A stretch of 64,000 nucleotides of DNA, taken from the NCBI GenBank assembly GCA_025354405.1, contig JANXMY010000082.1:1-64000 (forward strand), given 5' to 3'. Under the pieces are notes generated by a model. It searched no databases and was not told the DNA's origin. It was given only the letters and a program-made list of their open reading frames with translations. Numbering within the stretch: position 1 is the first letter of the stretch; the number at the start of each line of letters is the position of its first letter. The position numbers and the translations under genes are program-made. Shown one piece after another: positions 26,588 to 34,499 of this stretch. The DNA is from Armatimonadota bacterium. GTDB lineage: Bacteria > Armatimonadota > Armatimonadia > Armatimonadales > Capsulimonadaceae.

Positions 26588-28954
26588 CTATCCCCGCCGT
26601 GCCAGCAGCAGACACGCGTCATCGTGCAGTTTCCCGCCCGCATATTCCTGTGCACTGCTGAAGATTGCCTGCCCCATCTCGGCAAGTGTTTCTAAGCTCC
26701 TTGCCTCCTGCGCCATACGAGCCATGCCGTCGTTCCCAAGAAGATCCCTGCCCTGGCGTGCCTCAGTAATACCATCAGTCGCCGCTAGCAGAATATCGCC
26801 CACCTCGAGCCGTTCTGTCGACAACGTATACTCCTGCTTCGGCGAGATACCCAGCAGCATGCCCCCCACACCGACTTCTTCCAGGGTCCCGTCCGAACGC
26901 AGCACGATGGGCAGCTCCGCTCCCGCCAATGCAATTTCCATGCGGCCGGTTAACGGGTCGATCAAAATGAGTGTTAGCACAACAAAATAGTCCTGAGGAT
27001 TAGCTTCCAGCGACTGCGCATCGCACAAAAACGAGTTCAGCCGGGTCAGTGCCGATGCAGCATGGGGATATTCCCGGAGGTACGCCCGCAGGGTGAACTT
27101 AATCTCCGCAGTCCGCGACGCTGCTTCCAGGCCCTTGCCGGAAACGTCGGCTACGACCAGGGCAATTCGCCCGCTGTCCACCGCGAAAACGTCGTAGTAA
27201 TCCCCGCCAACCTGCGCTTCCTCCCAGGCCGGACGGTAGACCGTCTCGACTTCCAGGCCGCCCAGAATGCTTTCCGGGGGGGTACTCAGCATCGAACGCT
27301 GCAGCGCCTCGGCGATCCGGTGCTCACGCTCGTACATTTCCACCATCTTTGCTTCCGTGACTTTACGCTCTGTGATGTCGCGGGCGCTGGCAAACAGCAA
27401 ATGCTCGGTGCCGAAGCTGAGACGACTCAGACTGGCTTCTACCGGATATATCGTTCCATTCTCCCGCTGGTGGACCGTCTCGTACGGCGGAATGACTTCG
27501 CGTCCCGCCCGCTCAAAGAGTTCCGGCCATTCTTCTTTCTGATAGAGCGGGTTGATCGCAGTGATATGCAGCGACTGCAGCTGCTCCTGCGAATAACCAA
27601 GTGCTGCACAGGCGGCGGCGTTGACATACACAATCTGCCCCGCAGCATTCATTAGATAGAACTCGTCGTTTGCATTGTCACTCAGATGCTGAAATCGACG
27701 CACCGATTCTTCGGCTGCCCGGCGCCCAGTAACGTCTCTCAGGGACAAAATCCCGCGATAGGGACTGGTCCCAGTCTCTTCCACGGAGGCTCCGGAGAAG
27801 CTTCCGATCCAGGAATACCCCGTATCTGTCCGCGTCAGCCGAGCTTCGAAATCCGAGAAATGTTCCCCTCGCAGTACGCGGGAAAGTGGCCAATCTTCGA
27901 GGGATATCACTGCTCCATCGAGTGAATGCAGCACAAAAAGGCTCTCAAAATCTGATATCTGTCGTTGTGCCTGATCGAGCGACTCGAACCCGAGCAGCCG
28001 CAGGGCAACAGGATTCATCGTCAGGACTACCCCGTCTTTATCAGCGACGATCAGCCCATCCGCCATGCCATTCTGAACCGCCATAAACTGCTCCTGGCCA
28101 AGCAGCATTGCGGTTATCAAATCTTTCTGCGCACGCTCGTCAGTGATTCGCTGGGTAATATCGGTCTGAACTCCGATATAATGAGTTGCTTTCCCTTCCG
28201 TATCCCATACCGGCGTAATCGTGACTTCATTCCAGAAGGCGGTGCCGTTCTTGTGATAATTTAGGATCATCACCTGAATCGGGTAATCATGCTTGATCGC
28301 CTGACGCATTTGTTCGACCGTCTCCCGGTTTGTCTCCGGCCCTTGCAGGAAACTGCAGTTTCGGCCGAGGATTTCGGCTTCCGAATAGCCTGAGAGGGCC
28401 AGAAACGCCGGGTTCGCATAGACAATTGGGCAGTCAGGGTGGGAGGCGTCGGTAATCAAGATTCCGTTTGTCGCCGCGTCGATGGCTCGTTCGCGAATTC
28501 GCAGAATTTCCAACGCCGCTCTCTTTTCCAGCTCGATCTGTCGATAGCGCAGAGCGACCTGAGCACTGCGGGCAATTTTTTCCGGGGTAAAGTATCCTCT
28601 GGGCAGCAAGTCAATAGAATCCGCCTGGGTGGATTCCGATGCAGCCGGGTCTTCGAACTTTCCCGTGAGTACAACGACCGGCGTTACAAGGCCTTGTCCA
28701 CGCACCTCAGCGAGCAGACTGATTCCCGCTCCGTCCGGCAGGATTTCGCTGACGAAAATGCAGGAACACTCTTCGTAATTGAGCAGGGCACGTGCCTGCG
28801 CCAGCGTCTCCACCTCAACGACCTCCACTTCAAGCTCGGTGAGCTGTGCGGCCTCGTCACGCAGGGCATTGCGCAAAGATTTTCGGTCTTCCATATTATC
28901 GTCCACGATTAAGATGCGCTGGATTTCGTTCAACTGTGCTTTTGCAGTGATCAT
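26588..28954 (-). CDS. LOV-PAS-PAS-PP2C (SpoIIE-type) phosphatase with degenerate receiver
   Basis: 788 residues from ATG 28954 (MITAKAQLNEIQRIL); the frame upstream is antisense to trpF. Residues 13-125 resemble a receiver domain, but the phosphorylated Asp position is Ser69 (VSEILPDG). Residues 155-270 are a LOV domain: GRNCSFLQ with Cys200, NYHKNGTAFWNEVTITP and YIGVQTDIT, as in flavin-binding blue-light sensors. Two more PAS domains (about 290-405 and 410-530) precede a PP2C domain from about 560 (GGDYYDVF, VADVSGKGLEAA, LHDDACLL). It could dephosphorylate STAS proteins in response to light. The gene lies between trpC and trpF, convergent with trpC. Confidence 0.9.
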   Translation of the reverse strand: MITAKAQLNEIQRILIVDDNMEDRKSLRNALRDEAAQLTELEVEVVEVETLAQARALLNYEECSCIFVSEILPDGAGISLLAEVRGQGLVTPVVVLTGKFEDPAASESTQADSIDLLPRGYFTPEKIARSAQVALRYRQIELEKRAALEILRIRERAIDAATNGILITDASHPDCPIVYANPAFLALSGYSEAEILGRNCSFLQGPETNRETVEQMRQAIKHDYPIQVMILNYHKNGTAFWNEVTITPVWDTEGKATHYIGVQTDITQRITDERAQKDLITAMLLGQEQFMAVQNGMADGLIVADKDGVVLTMNPVALRLLGFESLDQAQRQISDFESLFVLHSLDGAVISLEDWPLSRVLRGEHFSDFEARLTRTDTGYSWIGSFSGASVEETGTSPYRGILSLRDVTGRRAAEESVRRFQHLSDNANDEFYLMNAAGQIVYVNAAACAALGYSQEQLQSLHITAINPLYQKEEWPELFERAGREVIPPYETVHQRENGTIYPVEASLSRLSFGTEHLLFASARDITERKVTEAKMVEMYEREHRIAEALQRSMLSTPPESILGGLEVETVYRPAWEEAQVGGDYYDVFAVDSGRIALVVADVSGKGLEAASRTAEIKFTLRAYLREYPHAASALTRLNSFLCDAQSLEANPQDYFVVLTLILIDPLTGRMEIALAGAELPIVLRSDGTLEEVGVGGMLLGISPKQEYTLSTERLEVGDILLAATDGITEARQGRDLLGNDGMARMAQEARSLETLAEMGQAIFSSAQEYAGGKLHDDACLLLARRG

Positions 28955-28963
28955 TGTTGACTT

Positions 28964-28992
28964 TAGTATACCAGAACCAAGGAGGTATACTA
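28964..28992. promoter_or_regulatory. Inverted repeat between LOV-PP2C gene and trpF
   Basis: Perfect 9-bp arms TAGTATACC (28964-28972) and GGTATACTA (28984-28992) with an 11-bp centre, in the 42 bp between two divergent start codons. Each arm contains TATACT facing its own gene, so they may act as back-to-back -10 boxes or as an operator. The right arm also overlaps the trpF ribosome-binding site AAGGAGGT. Confidence 0.6.
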
Positions 28993-28996
28993 AATT

Positions 28997-29617
28997 ATGA
29001 CCTTTATTAAAATCTGCGGAATTACGAATGCCGTGGATGCTCTCGAAGCCGCCGATGCCGGGGCCGATGTGCTGGGCTTTATCGGTGTGCCCGGTGGCCC
29101 CCGGCACTTGACTCCAACGGCCTTTGCCGAGATCTCTGCCTGCCTGCCTATCTTCGTCAAACGGGTGATCGTGGTTCAGCGCCCGGAAGATGCAGCCGAA
29201 TATCTTTCCGAATTCGTCCAGCACTACGAGAACGATACCGAAGAAATCGGTGTTCGGCGCGGAGCTGCCTGGCGGATTAAGGCCTTTCGGATGCGCGATT
29301 CGTCCACACTGGCCGAAATTGCCTCCTATCCGGATTCCATCGGCGCAATTTTGCTGGATACCTACCATCGCAGTCAGCTTGGCGGCTCCGGCGAAACATT
29401 CGATTGGGATCTGGCGATCCAGGCCAAAAAGCAGACAGACAAACCGCTGATACTCGCAGGCGGCTTGACACCGGACAATGTCAAGTTGGCCCTGCGAGCC
29501 GTTCGACCCTACGCCGTCGACGTCTCTTCAGGTGTCGAAGAATCGCCGGGCTTGAAAGATCATGCCAAGATCAAAGCCTTTGTGCGGGCTGTCCGTGAGT
29601 TTGACGTAGAGAATTAG
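28997..29617 (+). CDS. trpF: Phosphoribosylanthranilate isomerase
   Basis: A 206-residue TIM-barrel enzyme, third step of tryptophan synthesis from anthranilate. KICGITN opens the first strand with the catalytic Cys, and LAGGLTPDNV and YAVDVSSGVEESPGLKD hold the catalytic Asp and phosphate site. ATG 28997 is preceded by AAGGAGGT. It stands alone, separated from trpC by the LOV gene and from trpB by an esterase gene and a repeat tract. Confidence 0.96.
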   Translation: MTFIKICGITNAVDALEAADAGADVLGFIGVPGGPRHLTPTAFAEISACLPIFVKRVIVVQRPEDAAEYLSEFVQHYENDTEEIGVRRGAAWRIKAFRMRDSSTLAEIASYPDSIGAILLDTYHRSQLGGSGETFDWDLAIQAKKQTDKPLILAGGLTPDNVKLALRAVRPYAVDVSSGVEESPGLKDHAKIKAFVRAVREFDVEN

Positions 29618-29621
29618 GGCC

Positions 29622-30842
29622 TTATTTGCCGTCAAAGAACTGGCGTGCCTTGGTTAATGCGGGAATAATAGCCGTCGCATGGTTCAGGCGGCTGTTATCA
29701 ATGACTAACTCCTGCACAACGTCCGCCCCGATCCCCCGCGCCCGCATCGTCTGAATGGCCTTCCGGGTGTTCGCCGGCACCACGATCCTATCCGACTGCA
29801 GACAGATCAGCAGCAGTTTCGTGCGCGGCGACCAGTCGGTGCAGTTATTTTGCAGAAGATCCCGAATGACCGGATCACTTGCGTCTACAGAGTGCAGCAC
29901 TCTCAAAAAATACGGGGTCGTCACCCGCTCCACCGAATTCCGTGCACCCAGCAGAGTCGCGGCCAGGGCCAGCCGTTTGATAATTTGCTCATCCGTCAAG
30001 CCGTGGTCAAACACCCGCACGATTACCGCCGCCAGCGCAGGTTTGACATAAGTGGTCAGCTTCACGCCGTCCACCTTATTTACCGAATGAAGGAGATAGG
30101 AAAGAAGGTACAAGCGGGCCGAAAATGTCGCTTGGTCTGTCGTCGGCGCGATCAGAGACTGCGCCGTCGCACCGGTCAAATCATAAGGCCCGGCCATCGT
30201 CACCGCCGAGGTGACCTGCATACTGGCGTAGGGCTTTTCGCCCAACTTCCGCACCGTCCAGAGTGCCACCGCTCCACCCTCAGAATAGCCGCTGAGGAAC
30301 AGTTTCGGGCCGATGGCTATATTCTGCCGCCGTGCCGCCGTGCGGGCCGGGCCGATCGCCTCCACGACCGATACGCTGATGACACGCCCCATGGGGAAAG
30401 GATGCACTCCGGGATCGTCTCCTAACCCCGGATAGTCCGGCAGCATCACCGCATAGCCACCTGACCCAAACGCCAGCACTGCCGACTCCGTTTCCGATCC
30501 CTTGCCGACTTCGGTAAACCGTGACGGAGAAAGACGCCGGTCTGCGAATGCCCCGTGGGCATACACTACCAGACCCTTCGACGCCCCGTCGCGCGGCAGC
30601 GAGAGCAGCCCGCTGAGGATTACCGCCCTCCCCTTGCCATCGTGTGAATTGTACCGGATCTTATACAAGTCTGTTGGCCCGGTCGCCGGTGCCGGTGCCA
30701 GCGGACCATAGACCGCCTTCATGCGTGTATTAAACTGCGCCGCCGAGATCGTACCCGTCTTCTGCACACTCACCAGCGGATCGGCGCAGACCGTTCCAGT
30801 AAACACCAAGCAGATCAGCATCCAAAAAGTAATCGTTCGCAT
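29622..30842 (-). CDS. Secreted alpha/beta hydrolase (secretory-lipase-like)
   Basis: A 406-residue exported protein with a signal peptide (MRTITFWMLICLVFTGTVCA). The core is an alpha/beta hydrolase: VVYAHGAFADRR (oxyanion loop), LPDYPGLGDDPGVHPF, and the nucleophile elbow GYSEGGAVALW. The DYPGLG stretch and wide spacing resemble the secretory lipase (LIP) family. The catalytic Asp is perhaps in LICLQSDRIV and the His in SRLNHATAI. It is convergent with trpF, four bases apart. Substrate unknown; acyl esters are likely. Confidence 0.85.
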   Translation of the reverse strand: MRTITFWMLICLVFTGTVCADPLVSVQKTGTISAAQFNTRMKAVYGPLAPAPATGPTDLYKIRYNSHDGKGRAVILSGLLSLPRDGASKGLVVYAHGAFADRRLSPSRFTEVGKGSETESAVLAFGSGGYAVMLPDYPGLGDDPGVHPFPMGRVISVSVVEAIGPARTAARRQNIAIGPKLFLSGYSEGGAVALWTVRKLGEKPYASMQVTSAVTMAGPYDLTGATAQSLIAPTTDQATFSARLYLLSYLLHSVNKVDGVKLTTYVKPALAAVIVRVFDHGLTDEQIIKRLALAATLLGARNSVERVTTPYFLRVLHSVDASDPVIRDLLQNNCTDWSPRTKLLLICLQSDRIVVPANTRKAIQTMRARGIGADVVQELVIDNSRLNHATAIIPALTKARQFFDGK

Positions 30843-31010
30843 CTTCTATTTCTCCTCTTTCGCCGTTCCGAGCCCCAGCAGCGGCAGCCCCGCCACCCAC
30901 CGCCGAGTCTCCAGGCTCACCGTGAGCACACGCTGCACATTCTTTTGTTGAAAGCTGATTGTACACGAAAGAGAGCACAAGTGCAAGGGATCTGTAGGGG
31001 CGCTGCTTGC
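30843..31010. other. Leader and promoter region of esterase gene
   Basis: No gene recognised. It holds the upstream region of the minus-strand esterase; TCCTCTTTCG on the plus strand is its Shine-Dalgarno complement. The right end runs into the minisatellite. Confidence 0.4.
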
Positions 31011-31180
31011 CGCGCCCTATTTTCCTAACCGCGCCCTATTTTCCTAACCACGCCCCTTTTCCTAACCGCGCCCTATTTTCTTCAACCGCGCCCTATTTTC
31101 CTAACCACGCCCCTTTTCCTAACCACGCCCCTTTTCCTAACCACGCCCCTTCTCCCAGCCGCGCCCTCGTCTCGTAACCG
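31011..31180. repeat. Minisatellite, about nine 17-20 bp units
   Basis: Tandem units of the form CCGCGCCCTATTTTCCTAA alternate with CCACGCCCCTTTTCCTAA; the last two units are more diverged. Units follow each other with no spacers. It lies between the divergent start regions of the esterase (minus) and a small gene (plus). Its length may vary between strains. Confidence 0.85.
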
Positions 31181-31232
31181 GGCCCCATCGCTGTGTGGTA
31201 TAACAAAGAAAACCTCAAAGGGAGCCAAACGA

Positions 31233-31535
31233 ATGACGATCACTCTGGAATTACGGCCCGAGGAAGCCACTGCCCTGCAAGACCGTGCCCTGGCGGAGAG
31301 CGTAGACATCGAGACCTTGTTGCACCGCCTGATCGCGCAGATGGCATCGCCTTCAGCCTCACAAGTCGGGGGAAAGCCCGAATTCTCAGAGAAGAAACCG
31401 GGCCTGGCTGCTCTGAACCAAGCATGGCGAAAGCAAGACGAAACGGACGATCCAGAAGAACAGGCCGAACGCGACCGGGAATTGGAAGAGCTGAAAGCGA
31501 ATATGCTCCGCTGGCGGGCGGAAGAAGGTCAGTGA
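31233..31535 (+). CDS. Small protein, antitoxin-like N-terminus
   Basis: A 100-residue acidic protein. The first 35 residues (MTITLELRPEEATALQDRAL... then a helix ending HRLIAQM) look like a ribbon-helix-helix antitoxin or DUF-type N-terminus. The rest is charged and helical (EEQAERDRELEELKANML). ATG 31233 is preceded by AAAGGGAG, and TATAAC at 31199-31204 is a possible -10. No toxin gene follows, so an antitoxin role is only a possibility. Confidence 0.65.
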   Translation: MTITLELRPEEATALQDRALAESVDIETLLHRLIAQMASPSASQVGGKPEFSEKKPGLAALNQAWRKQDETDDPEEQAERDRELEELKANMLRWRAEEGQ

Positions 31536-31596
31536 CCTCTCTGCCCATAAGTCGGTGGAGAAGGACGTTTTCACCGCTCGAAATCACCGTCCCCCG

Positions 31597-31627
31597 TTGA
31601 CAACCGCCCCCTTCGGAGTGCTACAAT
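31597..31627 (+). promoter_or_regulatory. Candidate promoter of trpBA
   Basis: TTGACA (31597-31602) and TACAAT (31622-31627) with a rather long 19-bp spacer. It places transcription start near 31633, upstream of ATG 31659. Confidence 0.6.
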
Positions 31628-31658
31628 GAGAGTACGATTTAGAAGGATGGTTGACCCG

Positions 31659-32930
31659 ATGGCGACTAAAATGGCTGGAAGCACCGCGGAAATCGCGGCA
31701 CATGAAATTGTCAAAACGAACTCCGGCAAAGATGCGAACAAGTACGTCGCAGATGCGCAGGGGCGGTTTGGCGGGGAGTTTGGTGGGCGGTTTGTCCCGG
31801 AGACAATCATCCCGGCTCTCGATGAGCTGACGGCGGCTTACGAGCTGGCGCGGGCTGACCCAGCCTTTCAGGCCGAATTCGACTATTACGCCAAAAACTA
31901 TGTCGGACGGCCTACGCCGCTGTTTTTCGCGGAGAAGATGACCCGAGAGCTGGGCGGTGCGAAGATCTACCTCAAGCGCGAAGACCTGGCCCATACCGGA
32001 GCGCACAAGATCAACAATGCGCTCGGGCAGATCTTGCTGGCAAAGCGCATGAACAAGCCGCGCATCATCGCGGAGACCGGTGCGGGGCAGCATGGAGTGG
32101 CCACAGCCACGGCCTGCGCCCTGTTCGGCTATGAATGCATCGTTTATATGGGCGAGGAAGATGTTAAGCGCCAGTCCCTGAACGTGGTACGTATGAAGCT
32201 GCTCGGGGCGACTGTTCGGCCAGTGTCGTCGGGGACAAAGACGCTCAAAGACGCTTTAAATGAAGCTATGCGGGACTGGGTAACTAACGTTGCCGACACG
32301 CACTACATCATTGGCACCGTCGCGGGGCCGCATCCCTACCCCACCATGGTCCGCGATTTTCAAAGAGTGATCGGCATCGAAGCTCGCCAGCAGCATCTGG
32401 AAGAAACCGGCGGACTCCCGGATGCCGTCGTCGCCTGTGTTGGCGGCGGCTCGAATGCTATGGGAATCTTCTATCCCTTTGTGCATGACGAGACCGTGAA
32501 GCTGATCGGGGTCGAAGCCGCCGGAGACGGCGTGGAGACTGGTCGGCACTCCGCAACTCTCACCATGGGCAGCAAAGGTGTTCTGCACGGCTCCGCTTCC
32601 TATGTCATCCAGGACGACTACGGCCAGGTATTAGCCACCCACAGCATCTCAGCAGGGCTGGATTACCCTGGTGTCGGCCCGGAGCACGCTCACTTTAAAG
32701 AGTCCGGCCGAGCGGAGTACGTTTCGATCACCGATAACGAAGCTCTGGATGCGTTCCAGTGGACCGCTCGTTCAGAGGGCATTATTCCGGCACTCGAGAC
32801 ATCGCATGCGTTTGCGTATATTCGCAAGCTGGCCCCGACAATGTCCCCTGAGCAAACCATCATCGTCTGCCTTTCGGGACGCGGCGACAAAGACGTGGAT
32901 GCGGTCGCTGCGCGGCTGGGGCTTCTTTAA
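31659..32930 (+). CDS. trpB: Tryptophan synthase beta chain
   Basis: 423 residues from ATG 31659 ([12 protein letters not shown]). An earlier in-frame ATG at 31626 overlaps the -10 box and is ruled out if that promoter is right; 31647 is another option. [20 protein letters not shown] holds the PLP lysine, with [13 protein letters not shown] and [13 protein letters not shown] further on. It joins indole and serine to give tryptophan. The N-terminal 25 residues before [20 protein letters not shown] are longer than in many homologues. trpA follows after one base. Confidence 0.96.
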   Translation: MATKMAGSTAEIAAHEIVKTNSGKDANKYVADAQGRFGGEFGGRFVPETIIPALDELTAAYELARADPAFQAEFDYYAKNYVGRPTPLFFAEKMTRELGGAKIYLKREDLAHTGAHKINNALGQILLAKRMNKPRIIAETGAGQHGVATATACALFGYECIVYMGEEDVKRQSLNVVRMKLLGATVRPVSSGTKTLKDALNEAMRDWVTNVADTHYIIGTVAGPHPYPTMVRDFQRVIGIEARQQHLEETGGLPDAVVACVGGGSNAMGIFYPFVHDETVKLIGVEAAGDGVETGRHSATLTMGSKGVLHGSASYVIQDDYGQVLATHSISAGLDYPGVGPEHAHFKESGRAEYVSITDNEALDAFQWTARSEGIIPALETSHAFAYIRKLAPTMSPEQTIIVCLSGRGDKDVDAVAARLGLL

Positions 32931-32931
32931 T

Positions 32932-33735
32932 ATGCAGCATCGTTTGGACTCAACATTCGCCCGCCTCAAAGCCGCCCAGGAAGGCGCACTGGTTACCTTT
33001 ATCACGGCGGGGGATCCCTCTATTGAAGGCACTCCCGCCCTGGCCGCCGCACTTGCGGCGGCGGGAGCGGACATCGTGGAGCTGGGTATCCCCTACTCCG
33101 ACCCCCTGGCCGATGGCCCAAGCATTCAGATGTCCTCCCAGCGTGCATTAGAGGCTGGTGTGACCCCTGACACCGTCCTGCAGATGGTTCGGGACATTCG
33201 CACCCACACGGAAGTGCCTATCGTCCTGATGACCTCCTATAACCTGGCTTTGAAGTACGGCCTGGAGCGCTTCGCGCATCTCTTTGCCGAAGCCGGAGCA
33301 GACGGCGCGATTCTGACAGACCTCCCACCGGAAGAAGCGGCCCCCTGGAAAACCGCCGCCGAAAAGCATGGGATTGCAACTATCTTCCTGATCGCCCCGA
33401 CCTCCACCCCAGAGCGGATCGCGCTCATCGCCAAAAATACGACCGGCTTCATCTACTGCGTCTCCCGAACCGGCGTCACCGGCACGCGCACGGAGCTCCC
33501 CCCCGAGCTGCAGGCCCTTCTGTCCCGTATCCGCTCCGCCAGCGACAAGCCCATCTGCGTCGGCTTCGGCGTCTCCCAACCCAGCCATGTGACCCAGGTC
33601 ATCAAAAACGCCGACGGCGCCGTGATTGGCAGTGCTCTGGTCGATTTCCTGCATGAGACCGACGGACAGCCGGGTCGGAGGGAGAAGTTAGACGCGCTGG
33701 TTCATTCGTGGAAAGCGGCGACGCGGGAAACCTAA
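32932..33735 (+). CDS. trpA: Tryptophan synthase alpha chain
   Basis: A 267-residue TIM barrel that cleaves indole-glycerol phosphate and passes indole to TrpB. ATG 32932 (MQHRLDSTFARLK) lies one base after trpB. FITAGDPSIEGT, VELGIPYSDPLADGP (catalytic Asp/Glu region), DLPPEEA and YCVSRTGVTGTR are the family marks. The stop codon falls within a 20-bp direct repeat. Confidence 0.96.
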   Translation: MQHRLDSTFARLKAAQEGALVTFITAGDPSIEGTPALAAALAAAGADIVELGIPYSDPLADGPSIQMSSQRALEAGVTPDTVLQMVRDIRTHTEVPIVLMTSYNLALKYGLERFAHLFAEAGADGAILTDLPPEEAAPWKTAAEKHGIATIFLIAPTSTPERIALIAKNTTGFIYCVSRTGVTGTRTELPPELQALLSRIRSASDKPICVGFGVSQPSHVTQVIKNADGAVIGSALVDFLHETDGQPGRREKLDALVHSWKAATRET

Positions 33736-33771
33736 CCCCGTCGCTGCGAGGAACCTAACCCCGTCACTGCG
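33729..33771. repeat. Two 20-bp direct repeats at the trpA end
   Basis: AACCTAACCCCGTCGCTGCG at 33729-33748 and AACCTAACCCCGTCACTGCG at 33752-33771, one mismatch. The first overlaps the trpA stop codon. The CCTAACC core is also the joint between minisatellite units at 31011-31180. Confidence 0.7.
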
Positions 33772-33790
33772 CGCCGACGGTAGCCAAACC

Positions 33791-34495
33791 ATGTACACCA
33801 AAGAGCAGTTCGCAAAAACTATAGACAACACGCTTCTGCGCCCGACTGCCACGCGCGACGAAACGCTGCGCCTCTGCGACGAGAGCGCGAAGCGGCATTT
33901 CGCGAGTGTCTGCATCCTGCCCTGCTGGGTCGGGGCCGCTTCCGGCGCTCTGGCGGGCTCAGATGTCAAAGTTTGTACTGTGGTCGGATTCCCCTTCGGC
34001 GCGACGACGCGACTCTCCAAGGTGTATGAGACCAAAAATGCCATCGCGAACGGGGCCCATGAAATCGATGCTGTGCTCAATTTGGCCCGCTTCAAATCGG
34101 GTGAGTTCGACGCCGTAATGGAAGATTTGCGCGGACTGGTCACTGCGACGCAGTCTACAAGTTTGACCGATGATTCGCGTCGCGTCCTGCTGAAAGTCAT
34201 CATTGAGACTTGCTTTCTTTTAGATGACGAGATCGACATTGCCAGCCGCATGGTCCGTGACTCCGGGGCGGACTTTGTAAAGACCTCCACCGGCACGGCG
34301 GGCGGCGGCGCCACCGCAGAGCATATCCGGCGCATCCGCCGTGCCGTCGGCCCCTGTGCGATCGGCATTAAAGCCTCTGGTGGGGTCAAGACCGTCGAGA
34401 TCGCCCTGCAAATGCTGGATGCCGGAGCAAACCGCATCGGCACCTCCTCCGGCAGCGCACTCTATGATGCCTACGAACCGAAAGAGTTCGAATAA
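33791..34495 (+). CDS. deoC: Deoxyribose-phosphate aldolase
   Basis: A 234-residue TIM-barrel aldolase that splits deoxyribose 5-phosphate in deoxynucleoside recovery. The Schiff-base Lys is in FVKTSTGTAGGG, with KASGGVKT near the C-terminus and the Asp/Lys relay around EIDAVLNLARFKSG. The polA start lies 4 nt past its stop, so both may share an mRNA. No pentose permease or nucleoside phosphorylase is adjacent. Confidence 0.95.
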   Translation: MYTKEQFAKTIDNTLLRPTATRDETLRLCDESAKRHFASVCILPCWVGAASGALAGSDVKVCTVVGFPFGATTRLSKVYETKNAIANGAHEIDAVLNLARFKSGEFDAVMEDLRGLVTATQSTSLTDDSRRVLLKVIIETCFLLDDEIDIASRMVRDSGADFVKTSTGTAGGGATAEHIRRIRRAVGPCAIGIKASGGVKTVEIALQMLDAGANRIGTSSGSALYDAYEPKEFE

Positions 34496-34499
34496 ATCC

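Noticed and set aside
31011-31180. CRISPR array
   Set aside because: Units of 17-20 bp follow one another with no unique spacers, and no cas gene is present.
31233-31535. Toxin-antitoxin pair
   Set aside because: No toxin-like gene precedes or follows the antitoxin-like protein.
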